Shown: positions 10,976-22,450, numbered from the stretch's first letter. The stretch is DNA of 64,000 bases from Pirellulaceae bacterium (GCA_026004775.1 BPJU01000017.1:1-64000), one strand, 5' to 3'. Numbers and translations are program-made. The notes: a model not told the origin generated them from the letters alone.

Positions 10976-11639
10976 GTGCACACACGTGACCGTTTTCGGG
11001 GATGTCTGTTGGGACTGGCCGCCGGCGATGCCGTAGGAGCGGCATGGAAACCCATTTGCTGGTTCGCTCGCTTCTTCACCCGCCAGCAATGGATCGATCA
11101 TGCGATTGGCACCCGTCCCGATGTTTTATTTTCCCGACTTGGATGCTTCCGAGTATTATGCTGCTCAAAGTTCCAGGACGACTCACGGGGCACCCGAATG
11201 TGTGGATGCCTGCCGGCTGCTGGCGCGTATCATCTGCCGGGCCTTGGCAGGGATGTCAAAACAAGAAGTGGCGCTTCAGGACGCCCATGAATTCGAAGGA
11301 CAACCCTCCATTCAAACCATTGCCAATGGTGACTATTTGCAAAAGTCGGAAGACCAGATCAGGGGCTCGGGATATGTCGCCAAAAGCCTTGAAGCAGCGC
11401 TTTGGTGCTTCATGAAGACCAGCAGCTTCCGGGATGCGATTCTCCAAGCCGCCAATCTGGGTGACGACGCCGATACGACGGCTGCTGTCTGCGGGCAGAT
11501 AGCCGGAGCCTACTACGGAGTGTCGGGAATTCCCAGCCACTGGCTGGAGCGATTGGCGATGTGCCACGAAATCACCAAACTGGCAGATCAGCTTTTCGAG
11601 CGTCCGCGTTCTATATCGACTTTGGCCAAAGACGGCTAG
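10976..11639 (+). pseudogene. ADP-ribosylglycohydrolase (DraG-like), internally deleted
   Basis: The N-terminus RFRGCLLGLAAGDAVGAAWK matches the start of the ADP-ribosylglycohydrolase family, and the C-terminal part (second frame, from about 11100) carries the metal-binding motif LGDDADTTAAVCGQIAGAYY. The central stretch that normally contains the first metal motif (T-D-D-T) is missing and the two parts are in different frames. About 220 codons remain of the usual ~300. This looks like a real internal deletion rather than a one-base error. The intact family removes ADP-ribose from modified targets using two Mg ions; this copy should be inactive. Confidence 0.75.
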
Positions 11640-11742
11640 TGTTTCGTATCTGTGATGATTGGGGATGAACGGAGTTGGATTGGACTGGCTGCCGTCGGCC
11701 TAGCGTTTTATCTGTCGAAGTGTTTCGCCAGGCAGGGCAGCC

Positions 11743-11925
11743 GTGCGGAAGAAATATATCGTTCGCTTGATGGAAGATGAACGTCCGCAGTGTCAGCAAC
11801 TGATCTGGAAACTTAGAAGGCCAAACCGGAAGGTGCGGCCAGCTCTGACTCTGTTGAAGGCGGACGCAATCGGTGGGAGTGGGATAGGCCGACAAATCGC
11901 GGAGGCCTTTGACTGCCATCGCTAA
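11743..11925 (+). pseudogene. IS630-family transposase, N-terminal relic
   Basis: A 60-codon frame starting at GTG, with KKYIVRLMEDERPQCQQLIW, then ALTLLKADAIGG and GRQIAEAF. This is the helix-turn-helix N-terminus of IS630-type transposases (typical pattern KKYIVRLT-EER-QL ... R-LLKAD ... IA-AL). The DDE catalytic domain is absent and no terminal repeats were found, so it is a dead fragment. Confidence 0.65.
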
Positions 11926-12880
11926 ATAGCTACACAGTATTCCGCATCGGTCGCACGTTCAGTTGGAGATGACATTGAGCGCGTGTGGCGTCACTGGCAT
12001 AACAGTGTGACACCTAACCAATCATGCCGCACCATGGATGAAATAGTAGGTAACGTGTTTCGATATCTCGAGGACCGATACTTGCGCGGATACCATGGGT
12101 TAGCTTGAATCGTCGCTTAAACGGGGACACGATGCTAAATCTTGCAAAGCTATTTAGTAGTGACCGATATGCCGTTGAGTCGGGCGCGCGGGGCATTTTC
12201 GGCATTGGTTATAGTAAGCACAGCCTGACACGGTGGGGCGCTTGCCGGAGGTGGTCACGGTGGCACATGGGGCCAGACGATCGAAGCAGCTCAAGGATCG
12301 GCGTGGGTCAAGTGGAGCCCGGAGTTCTTGAGGCGGCACGGGTGATAAATGTATGCTTGGCATATACGGGTACGAGCAGGTGACTTTATGGGGCGGCTCC
12401 GCCACTCGAAATTCGGCGTGTTCCAACACCATGCCGTCAACCCGCCAACTAATCAAGAATGGTGCCAGCGTAGGTTTAGACTTCTTCGTTGTGGGCCGGC
12501 ATTATTCGCGCTGGCGGCACATGATCCTATGTGACCAAACCCGTGAATCACCATCCGGCCCCGAAGCCACCCATTCTTAAGATCTGAGTCCGAACTCCTA
12601 ATCAAGAAACCTCTCTGTGCCCTCTGTGTCCTCTGTGGCTAATACGAATACCTGTATCCTCTGTGGCTAACGCCAATACCAGGGCCGCTGCCGGCACCGG
12701 ACAAGACGGCACTGCTTGGTTGATCGGTAGCTGCAGCAAAAAAAATCGGCCACTTGGTGTCCGGATTCGCCGGGGCTCTGATAAACTTCTAAGGTTGGTT
12801 GGGCAAACTCCTATCCGGCCGGCCGGTGCGGGCGCATAGCGCGCCGCAGGGGGCAAGGACTGCGCGCAAGACAAGGAGTG
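11926..12880. other. gene-poor region
   Basis: About 950 bp with no ORF I can support. It has low coding character and lies between an IS630 relic and the RAYT-like gene, so it is probably remnant mobile DNA. The only recognisable feature is a short CTCTGTG-type repeat at 12610-12680. Confidence 0.4.
12610..12680. repeat. CCTCTGTGGCTAA-type short repeat
   Basis: The motif 'ctctgtg' recurs in tandem from 12611 and the longer unit 'cctctgtggctaa' occurs twice (near 12630 and 12658). This matches an intergenic repeat type seen in many environmental bacteria. Its function is unknown. Confidence 0.6.
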
Positions 12881-12887
12881 CGGTTGG

Positions 12888-14525
12888 ATGGGACGAGTAA
12901 ATCGAGGTGAGGTTCTGCCGGAAGGCGAACCTCTGCGGCTGGCGTGCATCTCGGAGTGTTCTCGCCAGGAAGCCCTGTTGGGCAAGAACCAGTTGCGAGG
13001 AAAGGATTTTGCCCACAGGCGCAAAACGATTCTCGACACTTGTAACCACTACCTTCCGTCCTTTTCGTTGGAGCTTTATTCGACGGCTGTGCTGCCCAAC
13101 GCCTGGGTAAGCTATCTGCACGTGCATCCGGAGTGGGCAAAGAGTTGGTCGGCTGAGGAGATACTGCTTCGCGTAAAGCGTGCTTTTCCCAGGCCGGTTG
13201 CCAAAAGGTGCAGAAAGCACCGCATCCGCTGGAGGCGTAATGCACCGCCACCGGAAGTGCTTTGCCAGGACGTGGAGTTTATTGAGTATTGGCGGGGGCA
13301 ATTGGCGTCGCTGCCCTTCTTCGAACAAGTGGTCAAGCAGCGCGTGGCGATCCTCTTCAACCAGGAGGACCAGGTAAGCGGCCACTTTTGGTCCGACCGA
13401 TATGGCTCGGTGCCGGTCAATGCCGAGTCGCATTCGATCCTGGTGGCATTGATTCAAGAAATTGAGCTGGTCTCGACTGGTGTGGTCCCGATATCGGAGG
13501 TGTGTCACAGCGGGTCGCTGTGGGACCGATATGTGGGTTTGATGCGTGAGAAAGGCCTGGAAGACGACGACAGCTTGCTCCAGGTGGTAACGGACCTCAA
13601 TGAATTGGTGATCACGGGACTGCGGACTCCGGACGGTGGCCGGATCCAGGTGGCGGGTGTGAGGCGGGAATCCGGGATAGTAGTAGCGGGCGGGCTACAC
13701 GTGCCGGATGGTGCACAGAATTCATCACAGCAAAACCCGTCGCGGCAAAGTCCGTCAAGGCGAAATGCATCAAGGCAACATACGTCCCGGCAAGGCCGGC
13801 AGGCAAATGGGGCGGCGAGTGCCGGCGCTGTTGAGCCAATACAAATTGATGGCTATGTGGAAGAAATACGCGAATTGCTGCCATTGGGTCCGGTGGATTG
13901 CCGGAGGGAGGGCTGGCCGGCAGCCGACGTCGACCAGTGGCACGGGATATCGGGATTCGGGCCGGTCGACCCGGTCGAATGGGTAGCGCTTTCGCGGTGG
14001 TTGGGTGCCACATGGCGCATTTGGCGGCTGATGAAGCCCAGCGCCGATGTGGAAGAGGAGCGGATACGCCGCCCGGGTCGCCATTGGAAAATCACGGACG
14101 AATTGCTCCAGGTAAAGCCGCTGGATGAGAATCTGCGAGACCGAGTGCGCCGGAACTTGGCCCATTGGCTTCAGGTGTGGGGGCAAGCCTGTCAACTGTC
14201 CGGCTTGAGCACGGAGGAAGAGGTTCAACAATGGGTCGAGCGGTTATTGGCGGTAAGGGAGAATCCGGACGAGTTGGCGGGGGTGGTTGCGCTTCTGATG
14301 GGCTATGGCGAGGCGGAGTTGGAGAGGCTGCGCGGGGTGTTGGAGCGGGTGCGGTTGCGGGTAGCTGATGTGATACGGACGGGCGAGGCGTGGGTGCGCA
14401 ATCCGCGGAGGACCGCCAAGGAGTTGTTGGGGTTTAACGATTGGGTGAGGCGGCGGCGGGCAGTGTTGCGTAGGCAGCGCGAGGAGCGGGCAGGCTCGGA
14501 CGAGAATCGGTTGGACTCGAGTTAG
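12888..14525 (+). CDS. RAYT/IS200-like transposase derivative with degenerate HUH motif
   Basis: A 545-residue protein whose first ~230 residues align by pattern with planctomycete REP-associated tyrosine (Y1/IS200-like) transposases: LPNAWVSYLHVHPEWAKSW at residues 69-87 where the family has NHxH, then a segment like RxxNxxDxxxGxFWxxRY (GHFWSDRY, 165-172). The HUH histidines appear replaced (N-A-W-V), so catalysis is doubtful. Residues 280-304 are five tandem 5-residue units (SRQxx type) encoded by 15-bp repeats. The C-terminal ~120 residues are helical and charged. The ATG has a strong AAGGAG site 9 nt upstream. The last 117 codons lie within the duplicated segment and recur at 22946-23299. 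Family inferred from motif pattern only. Confidence 0.65.
   Translation: MGRVNRGEVLPEGEPLRLACISECSRQEALLGKNQLRGKDFAHRRKTILDTCNHYLPSFSLELYSTAVLPNAWVSYLHVHPEWAKSWSAEEILLRVKRAFPRPVAKRCRKHRIRWRRNAPPPEVLCQDVEFIEYWRGQLASLPFFEQVVKQRVAILFNQEDQVSGHFWSDRYGSVPVNAESHSILVALIQEIELVSTGVVPISEVCHSGSLWDRYVGLMREKGLEDDDSLLQVVTDLNELVITGLRTPDGGRIQVAGVRRESGIVVAGGLHVPDGAQNSSQQNPSRQSPSRRNASRQHTSRQGRQANGAASAGAVEPIQIDGYVEEIRELLPLGPVDCRREGWPAADVDQWHGISGFGPVDPVEWVALSRWLGATWRIWRLMKPSADVEEERIRRPGRHWKITDELLQVKPLDENLRDRVRRNLAHWLQVWGQACQLSGLSTEEEVQQWVERLLAVRENPDELAGVVALLMGYGEAELERLRGVLERVRLRVADVIRTGEAWVRNPRRTAKELLGFNDWVRRRRAVLRRQREERAGSDENRLDSS
13725..13799 (+). repeat. 15-bp minisatellite inside the RAYT-like gene
   Basis: Five consecutive 15-bp units encode the pentapeptides SQQNP, SRQSP, SRRNA, SRQHT and SRQGR. 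The reading frame is kept. It forms a probably disordered, basic linker between the N-terminal transposase-like domain and the C-terminal helical part. Confidence 0.75.
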
Positions 14526-14777
14526 TGTCGTGTGGTGGATGAAAATTCACTTTTTCGGAAGCTTTTTTAGCAGCCCGGAAGGGGTTGCGGGGTGAGAGTC
14601 TTGTCTGAGGTGGCTCGTAGGAACCAGTAATTGGTCTTTTGGGCTTCTCCTTGAGGCTTTTCTGAGCGGTGTAGTGGCTGTCGGGGCGAACACGCGCCCG
14701 GGAAGTACCGATATTGTCTAATGGCTCAATCCGCAATTAGGGTGGTATCGGTTCGCGGCCCCGCCGGCAAAACCGCA

Positions 14778-14888
14778 GTGCCTGGCACCAGGCTTTTGGC
14801 GGTAACGGTAGTGCCTGGCACCACCTTTTCTGGTTGGCGCAGTGCCTGGCACCTCGTTTTTCGGCCCGCGGACTGGAGTGTCTGGCAC
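14778..14888. repeat. array of four GTGCCTGGCAC palindromes, copy A
   Basis: The near-perfect palindrome GTGCCTGGCAC occurs at 14778-14788, 14811-14821 and 14842-14852, with a GTGTCTGGCAC variant at 14878-14888. Spacing is 31-36 bp. It lies about 250 bp after the RAYT-like gene, the arrangement expected for REP-type sequences mobilised by such transposases. Each unit can form a small hairpin. Confidence 0.8.
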
Positions 14889-15302
14889 CCCTGTTTCGTC
14901 GTGGCTCGGTCGTCGGCGTGCCCAGGACAAACTCCACACGCCGTCGCCCGCTTCTTCTGCGAAACCAGACCCGGGAATTCCCTTCATCCGTTCCGGCGAC
15001 CACGGCCCTGGCCAGCTCTCGCTTCGTCCCAGAATCCAGACTCCGAACCTCCGCGTTAACACAAAGTCAACAATTGGTCCTTTGATCTGAACGACCACGG
15101 CACGGTGTCGACTGGCAAATGACCACGTCGCACGTCCACGGCACACTGAAATCCTTGTAACCGGAAACCGTGCTGTGACGAAGCACCAGGCCCAGCGGCA
15201 ATCCTACTATGTCTCGCGAAGCGGCCATCGCACGGCAACCGACCTCGGGCGCTGAAAATCGTTTTCCGATTGCTGGTCCATCGCCCACCTTCCGGACGAC
15301 CG

Positions 15303-16289
15303 TCAGCGCCGCTGGGAATAGCCGATACCCACGAAAAAATCATCGGCGGACTTGTTCAAGCCTAAACCGGCCCGAATATCCCATTGAGTATCATCGTTAA
15401 CCAGTAAGTAAAACCTCCGTCCAGAAAATGGTCGGAGCGATCTTGCTGATCGCCGTCGGTGTGCAACACGAAATACTCGAAGAAACCACCCACACGTTCG
15501 GTAAAGGCCCAGCCCGTCGTCACGGACTGATGGAAAACAATCTGTTGGTCCCGAAACGAAAACTCTCCCAGTGGCAACGAAACCAGCACCAACTCGCTGC
15601 CGGTTTGAGCCCCGCTGGAACCGGCGATTGACCATCTTTCGGTGATATCCCACCCGTAAAGCCAGTTTACTCCCGATTCCAGATGGCGATGTGAGAAAGC
15701 GCGCGCCCCGGTGGGAACTCCCAATTGCAGGATCACCGCCGACTCGGGCCACCAACGTTGCTGCTGGCTGAGTGCCAGCTTGACTCCTACCACCATATCC
15801 TCCGCACCGTCGATCGGTTCGCTCACTCCCCGTGGATTTCGTATTCTGCCAAAGATAAGTCCACGCCAGCCGGAATTCGATGTCGTCCGAAAAACCGTAG
15901 CGCACCAGAAGTTCCGGGGCCGTGTGTGCTCGGTGAATCACGCCGTCCTCCACGTCATACGTGAACGTATAACCGGTCTCGAACTGCACGCGACCTCGTG
16001 GCACTGTGGAACTGGCTTCCGTAAAGTCAGGCCTGTCCGTGGCGATCGGTTCGCCCTGGGCTAGATCTTGCCCGCGTACAATCCGATTCAGGGTGTCCAG
16101 GCCGTCCGGGTGAGAATTCCCCATCTCCCCCGAATACCACACGGCGCGTTCCTCGGACACTACCCGTTCGCACAACGCCTGTGCAAAGATCCTCCCTTCC
16201 CATTCTCCCCACAACGACATCGGCGCCAAAACCACCGTGATGGCTCGAAGGATGAGCTTCCCTCCTGTCGGACAGGTATGAGCGTACAT
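15303..16289 (-). pseudogene. outer-membrane transporter-like protein (PF13557 type), copy A, frameshifted
   Basis: The product resembles the Phenol_MetA_deg/'transporter' outer-membrane family: after a signal peptide (start ATG at 16289) it has ATDRPDFTEASSTVPRGRV, then QFETGYTFTYD and LLVRYGFSDDIEFRLAW, and ends with a beta-rich barrel and DDFFVGIGYSQRR. Near 15833 copy A has one base too many for the frame, so the middle is read wrongly; near 15405 a one-base loss restores the last ~35 codons. Copy B is broken differently at the first site. The intact gene would encode about 330 residues. Probable location: outer membrane; substrate unknown. Confidence 0.7.
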
Positions 16290-16599
16290 CGGTGAATACC
16301 CGGTATATCGAAACTTTTTTCTGCAAAAAGCACGGGGCGCGAACACCACAACTCCGCGACAGGAATTTGCCCTGCTGAATTGGATCGACAAAAATAGCAT
16401 TTTTGTATGACAAAAATCGGCACGTTTGCTTTGGTTTTCGAGCTAAGATGGCAACGACTCAGCGACAAGTCGGCCAAAGGCGCTGGCTCATATAGGCAAG
16501 CCCATCCGACTTGCCACTCTTCTTGCCGCCGGTTGGGAGGCTCTGGAAGATACTTGCAGGTGCCAAGAGAACTGGGCCAGGCGGAAGCTGGTCGTATCG

Positions 16600-17316
16600 C
16601 TATTCTATTGGGCCAACCATTTTGCGGTGAAATTCTTCGGGAAACGCTCCGGTTTGCAAAAAGGCGGATGTGGCGCGAGCCGCTTGCCGGCTGACGAGCA
16701 ACCCGGAATGGATGGTACGAATAACGATCATTTGAACGGGGCGATTCAACCGCAGCGAGTCGGGGGGGACCAGCAGGTCGAATTCGGCGGCAATAATACC
16801 CACCTCGATAGGTGGGGGAACATCAGCCAGGCGGCGAACCCAACTACCGGGCTCATCAGACAACTGCCCAATCGGTGGAAGCCATTTTTCCACGAACCGG
16901 CGCACGTGCCGCGCCACGTGTGAGCCTTGGTTGGGGGGAGCGAGCATGACAAAGCGCTGAAATTTTTCTGTGGGCAGTTGGGTCAGCGCGTAGCGAATCA
17001 GCAGGTTTCCCATACTGTGCCCAACCAAATGGATACGAGGCACATCGTCACGGTCGGCCAGCGTTTTTAGATAATCGCGTAGTTGGTCGGCTGACTGGTG
17101 AATTGGCTGCCAGAGACTTTTGTATCCCCAGGTAACGGCACGGAATCCGGCGCGCCTTAGATGGCGAGCCAGGGGCGCAAGGAGCACACGATGGGAGGCC
17201 AACCCGTGGACGAGCAGTACCCATTCGGGGCGCGATTGCGGGCCGGTCGACGAAGGCGTCAACTCCCATGAAGGAGTATTTCGGCTGCCCGGCTGATGCT
17301 GGTCCCGATGTGGCAT
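16600..17316 (-). CDS. alpha/beta hydrolase (lipase-like), copy A
   Basis: A 238-residue hydrolase. VLLVHGLAS (about residues 33-41) forms the oxyanion-hole region, GHSMG (99-103) is the nucleophile elbow with Ser101, EFDLLVP carries the likely acid Asp, and TIHSGLLVS the catalytic His, completing a Ser-Asp-His triad. No clear signal peptide, so it is probably cytoplasmic. The start ATG at 17316 lies 4 nt after the stop of the lactate permease, so the two form an operon. The substrate is unknown; the fold also covers esterases and thioesterases. Confidence 0.85.
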   Translation of the reverse strand: MPHRDQHQPGSRNTPSWELTPSSTGPQSRPEWVLLVHGLASHRVLLAPLARHLRRAGFRAVTWGYKSLWQPIHQSADQLRDYLKTLADRDDVPRIHLVGHSMGNLLIRYALTQLPTEKFQRFVMLAPPNQGSHVARHVRRFVEKWLPPIGQLSDEPGSWVRRLADVPPPIEVGIIAAEFDLLVPPDSLRLNRPVQMIVIRTIHSGLLVSRQAARATSAFLQTGAFPEEFHRKMVGPIE

Positions 17317-17320
17317 TCCG

Positions 17321-19141
17321 CTATCCCTCCGGTTGCGAAACGGGCTGGTATGCCGGGCGTTTGCGGGCCGAAACGGCCAGCACGATCAGCCAGAGGCCGA
17401 TTACCAGCGCCAGCGGGATGCTGGCGAGAAGCCCATGTGTCGGGTACCACACGATGGCAAATCCGATCGCTCCGGGCACCGATGCGTAATAAGCAAACGG
17501 AAGCAGTGTCTTGCGGATGACTTGTCCTTCTTTGCCCAGCAATCCAACGACGGCCGAGGCAGCCACCACGTTGTGCACGCAGATCATGTTACCGGCGGCT
17601 CCGCCCACGGCCTGCAGCGCCACTATCCAGCCCGGATCCACTCCCAACCGCATGCCCATACCGAACTGGAAAAGAGCGAACATCATATTGCTGACCGTAT
17701 TGCTACCGGCCACGAAGGCTCCCAAGCCTCCCACCAGAGGTGCCAGAAGCGGCCATGCCGGCCCCACCAATTCGGCCATTCCGTTGGCCAGAGCAATCGG
17801 CATCTTGGGATAACCACTCGTGCCATCGCTATGGATGAATACTTGGACCATCGGTACGGTGAACAGGAGCGCTGTCGAGGCAGCCAGCGTGGTGCGAGCC
17901 GCTTTCGTAAAACAGTTCTGGATCTGCTGCCAGGAAAAGCCCGATGCAAGAGCGGTCAACAACGACACGACGACGAACACGGTTCCGGGCGAGTAGGCCC
18001 ACTCGAATCGGGCATCGATTCCCGAGCCAAACAAATTCGGAAGTTGCCATGTCCATTGCCGCAGCCACGCCTGGAGACTGTCTTGGGGAGAGCCGGTAAG
18101 TGACACGCGGTTCCAGCGAGTCAGCACCAGCAGCAATCCGACTGCCAAGTACGGTCCCCAGGCTCGTAAGGGGTGCATCGAAGGTCGAACCGAAGATCGT
18201 TCGGCGGGTTGCCAAAGCCCGATCCATTCGGCGGGCCATCTGCCCGGCGGTTCGAACTCCCAGGGTGCCCCTCGCGGCAAGAGCCAACCTTGGCGGCATG
18301 CCCAGCTGACAACGGCAAGTCCGATCAAGCCTCCGAACAAGGAGGGGAACTCCGGTCCCAGCACCAAGGCGACCAACAGATAGGGGAGGGTCATCGCCAC
18401 CGCGGCAAACAGGGCAAACGGCCATACTTCCAGACCGTCGCGTATCGAGCGCCGGGGGCCGAAAAAGCGAGTCATCGTGGCGACCAACACCAGCGGTACG
18501 AGGGTGCCGGTGACCGCGTGCAGGATTGCCACTCGTCCGCCCAACAAGCTCAGCAGCGGATAATCGTTATCCGTGGGCAGTTGAAATGCCCGCGCATATT
18601 CGACGACTTCAGGAGCGTTCCGTAGACCCTCGCGCACACCGAGCAGAATCGGTGTTCCCACAGCACCGAACGATACCGGGGTGCTCTGGATGATCATACC
18701 GGCCACCACGGCGGCCATCGGCGGAAAGCCCAGCCCCACCATCAGCGGCACGGCTACAGCCGCCGGAGTCCCGAACCCCGATGCACCCTCCATGAACGCG
18801 CCGAACAGCCAAGCAATGAGGATCACTTGGATACGGCGGTCGGGAGTTACGTGACCTAACCGGTGGCGTATCGTGGCCAGAGCGCCACTCTCTTCCAGCG
18901 TATTCAAGAGCAGGATGGCACCGAAGATGATATACAGCAGTGACAGGGCCACAATCAAACCATTGACCGTGGCGGCGGCGATGCGCTGAGGGGCGACCTG
19001 CCAGATCGCCCAGGCCAACAGCAGAACCACCAAGTACGAACACGGCATGGCTCGACTGGCCGGCCAGCGCAAACCGACCAGCAGCAGTGCTACGACTGCA
19101 ATCGGTCCAAGCGCCAGCAAAGCCAGCAGTCCATCCGACAA
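17321..19141 (-). CDS. lctP: L-lactate permease (LctP family), copy A
   Basis: A polytopic inner-membrane carrier of about 606 residues with 12 or more hydrophobic segments. Family hallmarks are the [13 protein letters not shown] region, the [20 protein letters not shown] segment, [14 protein letters not shown], and near the C-terminus [19 protein letters not shown] and [12 protein letters not shown]. LctP proteins import lactate or glycolate with protons. The preferred start is TTG at 19141, 9 nt after a CGGGAG site; a TTG at 19174 would add 11 residues. The product feeds lactate toward pyruvate, which the PFOR at 58-62 kb could oxidise, although no lactate dehydrogenase is seen here. Nucleotide sequence appears identical in copy B. 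Confidence 0.93.
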   Translation of the reverse strand: MSDGLLALLALGPIAVVALLLVGLRWPASRAMPCSYLVVLLLAWAIWQVAPQRIAAATVNGLIVALSLLYIIFGAILLLNTLEESGALATIRHRLGHVTPDRRIQVILIAWLFGAFMEGASGFGTPAAVAVPLMVGLGFPPMAAVVAGMIIQSTPVSFGAVGTPILLGVREGLRNAPEVVEYARAFQLPTDNDYPLLSLLGGRVAILHAVTGTLVPLVLVATMTRFFGPRRSIRDGLEVWPFALFAAVAMTLPYLLVALVLGPEFPSLFGGLIGLAVVSWACRQGWLLPRGAPWEFEPPGRWPAEWIGLWQPAERSSVRPSMHPLRAWGPYLAVGLLLVLTRWNRVSLTGSPQDSLQAWLRQWTWQLPNLFGSGIDARFEWAYSPGTVFVVVSLLTALASGFSWQQIQNCFTKAARTTLAASTALLFTVPMVQVFIHSDGTSGYPKMPIALANGMAELVGPAWPLLAPLVGGLGAFVAGSNTVSNMMFALFQFGMGMRLGVDPGWIVALQAVGGAAGNMICVHNVVAASAVVGLLGKEGQVIRKTLLPFAYYASVPGAIGFAIVWYPTHGLLASIPLALVIGLWLIVLAVSARKRPAYQPVSQPEG

Positions 19142-19378
19142 TGCTCGAACCTCCCGGCACCCCACTCTTACCAACGGCCGTCATTATACCGGTTTGTCAA
19201 AGCTCGATAACCGCTCACTTCGTTCAACAGCCACACGTCAAAGTCGTTCTTATTCGTCCCGGCAACAAACCGGCTCGGGAACCTACGACAAGCGCGCATC
19301 TGGACCGGCACTGCGGCATCGAGTAGGCTGACAACAGTAACCGATAGAGATCGCCGCAGTTTGACGAGGGATGTGCAG

Positions 19379-20278
19379 ATGAGAAGTTACCGGGTGTGGG
19401 TGTTGCTAACCATGTTGGCCGCAGTGTTGGCTTGGCAGCGGGAGCTGTACGGGCAGCCGCCGCTTAAGGCACTGATCGTCGACGGGCAGAATAATCACGG
19501 CGTCTGGCCCAAGACTTCCCAAATGATGAAGGCCTACTTGGAAAAGACCGGCTTGTTCTCTGTAGACATTGCCCGTACCAAACCTCAAGGTGTCGACCCG
19601 GATTTCCAGCCCAGGTTCTCCGATTACCACGTCGTCGTTTCCAATTACAACGGAGCCCCTTGGCCGGAAAAGACTCGGCAGGCTTTTGTCGAATATGTGC
19701 GCAACGGAGGCGGCTTTGTGGTTGTCCATGCCGCCAACAACGCCTTTCCGGATTGGCCCGAATACAACCAGATCATTGGGCTGGGCGGATGGGGTGGACG
19801 CAATGAAAAATCCGGGCCCTATGTGTATGTGGATGAGCAAGGTGGCATCGTGCGGGATACTCGACCCGGGCCCGGCGGTCACCACGGCTCACAGCACCCG
19901 TTCTTGATCGTGGTCCGCGACCAGCAACATCCTATCACGCAAGGTATGCCCGCAGCATGGATGCATGCTCAGGATGAGTTATACGATTTTCTTCGAGGTC
20001 CGGCCGAGAACATGCACGTACTGGCTACCGCCTACGCCGACCCGAAGTACGGTGGCTCGGGGCGTCATGAGCCGATGTTGATGGTTATTCATTATGGTAA
20101 AGGCCGCGTTTTTCACACCCCTATGGGCCACGGCGATTATTCCCAGGAGTGTGTCGGGTTCATCGTTAGTTTTCAGCGGGGAGCCGAGTGGGCAGCGACC
20201 GGCAAGGTAACGCAGCCGCTTCCCGATGATTTCCCCACCGCAGACAAGGTGGTACAAAGAAAATTTGCTGAGCGATAG
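19379..20278 (+). CDS. ThuA-domain secreted protein, copy A
   Basis: A 299-residue protein with a Sec signal peptide ([20 protein letters not shown]) and a ThuA/glutamine-amidotransferase-like fold: [17 protein letters not shown], then [20 protein letters not shown], and [15 protein letters not shown] near the end, all typical of planctomycete ThuA proteins. ThuA is linked to trehalose and disaccharide use in rhizobia, but the planctomycete members are uncharacterised. The ATG at 19379 is preceded by GAGGG; an upstream start at 19361 is less likely because it would precede the signal peptide awkwardly. Divergent from the lactate permease. Confidence 0.88.
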   Translation: MRSYRVWVLLTMLAAVLAWQRELYGQPPLKALIVDGQNNHGVWPKTSQMMKAYLEKTGLFSVDIARTKPQGVDPDFQPRFSDYHVVVSNYNGAPWPEKTRQAFVEYVRNGGGFVVVHAANNAFPDWPEYNQIIGLGGWGGRNEKSGPYVYVDEQGGIVRDTRPGPGGHHGSQHPFLIVVRDQQHPITQGMPAAWMHAQDELYDFLRGPAENMHVLATAYADPKYGGSGRHEPMLMVIHYGKGRVFHTPMGHGDYSQECVGFIVSFQRGAEWAATGKVTQPLPDDFPTADKVVQRKFAER

Positions 20279-20371
20279 CGGACAGTGCGCGCTGCCTGTT
20301 TCCGGTATGTGGCCGGATCGACAGCCGCTGAAACGCCACACGCTATTCGCGGAGAAATAGGGACCTGGGCC

Positions 20372-21184
20372 ATGACGCACGTCACGACACGCCGCAGTTT
20401 TTTCGATGGATCACGGCGCGGACCATGGTTATGCCTGATCGTTGCGGCCGGCACGCTTTGCGCTACCGTTCCCACCATGGGCCAGGAACTTCAGCGAGAA
20501 GCATTCCATCTGGAAGGTAAACTCCAACGCTTGGCCCCCGGGCTACTTCAAGTAGCCGATGAGCAGGGTAATGTTTGGTTGGTGAAAATCGAAGCGAACC
20601 CGCGGGACGTATCGTTTTCCGCCACAGCCGCGCCTGAGTGGCTGGGGCCGGGAATGTGGGTGCGTTTTTCGGCCGTGCTCGACCAGCGATTGCAGGCACA
20701 AGAGCCCGTCAAGGAACTGACGGTTTTCACTCCTCTTGACCCATCCCAACTGGGTATCATCCCTCAAGTCTCGTTAGGCAAAGAGATCTTCGCGCCGCCG
20801 GAACCGCAAAGCGATCAGACGAACAAACCGCAGTTGTGCCTGGTGGCCGGACGGCTGGTGGGAATGGCCCGAGGGAAAACGACGCGCGTGTCAGTGTTGG
20901 CTGGTACCAATACCCTAACGGTAAACTTGGCCGAGCCAGCCAAAATTATTGTGGAAGTCTCGGATCTATCATGGGCCAAGCCGGGTGACAAAGTGGTTCT
21001 GGACGGATGGTACTATCCGATGATTCCTGGACGAGCCATAGCGAACCGCATTTCGGTGAGCGCATCGGCAGAACTGGCCCCGGCTCGCACTCGTCCCGCC
21101 AGGCGCCCCAGAGCTTCCGAGTCCCCGCGGGTGCCGCAACAACCCGAATCATCGGACCCGAATGCGGCGCCACCCCCAGGCTAA
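20372..21184 (+). CDS. secreted protein of unknown function, copy A
   Basis: A 270-residue protein starting at ATG 20372 with a Sec signal peptide (WLCLIVAAGTLCATVPTMGQ). The mature part is beta-rich with no family I recognise; it contains two similar-looking modules (HLEGKLQRLAPGLLQVADEQ and LVAGRLVGMARGKTTRVSVL) that suggest an OB- or S1-like repeat, and a Pro/Arg/Ser-rich tail. It follows the ThuA gene by about 95 bp on the same strand. Present in both duplicated copies with the same protein sequence from this start. Confidence 0.7.
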   Translation: MTHVTTRRSFFDGSRRGPWLCLIVAAGTLCATVPTMGQELQREAFHLEGKLQRLAPGLLQVADEQGNVWLVKIEANPRDVSFSATAAPEWLGPGMWVRFSAVLDQRLQAQEPVKELTVFTPLDPSQLGIIPQVSLGKEIFAPPEPQSDQTNKPQLCLVAGRLVGMARGKTTRVSVLAGTNTLTVNLAEPAKIIVEVSDLSWAKPGDKVVLDGWYYPMIPGRAIANRISVSASAELAPARTRPARRPRASESPRVPQQPESSDPNAAPPPG

Positions 21185-21258
21185 CGGCCGTATTTCCGCC
21201 CCAACATCAAATCCAGATCTTCACGGTCTGTCCACGTGAAGGCCGTTTTTGCAAGTAG

Positions 21259-21287
21259 TTGTCGAAGGGGGCGGTCAAGCTTATAAT
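21259..21287 (+). promoter_or_regulatory. sigma70-like promoter of GAPDH, copy A
   Basis: TTGTCG at 21259-21264 and TATAAT at 21282-21287 are separated by 17 bp. The GAPDH start lies about 125 bp downstream, leaving a long leader. Confidence 0.6.
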
Positions 21288-21322
21288 CGGGCGAACGCGA
21301 ATGGATTTCCCATTGTGTTTGA

Positions 21323-22450
<1,128 letters not shown>

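Noticed and set aside
14778-14888. Palindrome array considered as a CRISPR
   Set aside because: The repeated core is only 11 bp and palindromic, and spacers are not of uniform length; REP-like is a better description.
14718-15146. A 142-codon minus-strand frame in the duplicated region (also near 23.5-23.9 kb)
   Set aside because: It runs through the palindrome array and has no protein character; frame length varies between the copies because of indels.
15067-15288. A 73-codon minus-strand frame just after the transporter gene, present in both copies
   Set aside because: It has a weak ribosome-site-like sequence but no recognisable pattern and several copy-specific amino-acid changes; evidence too thin to call a gene.
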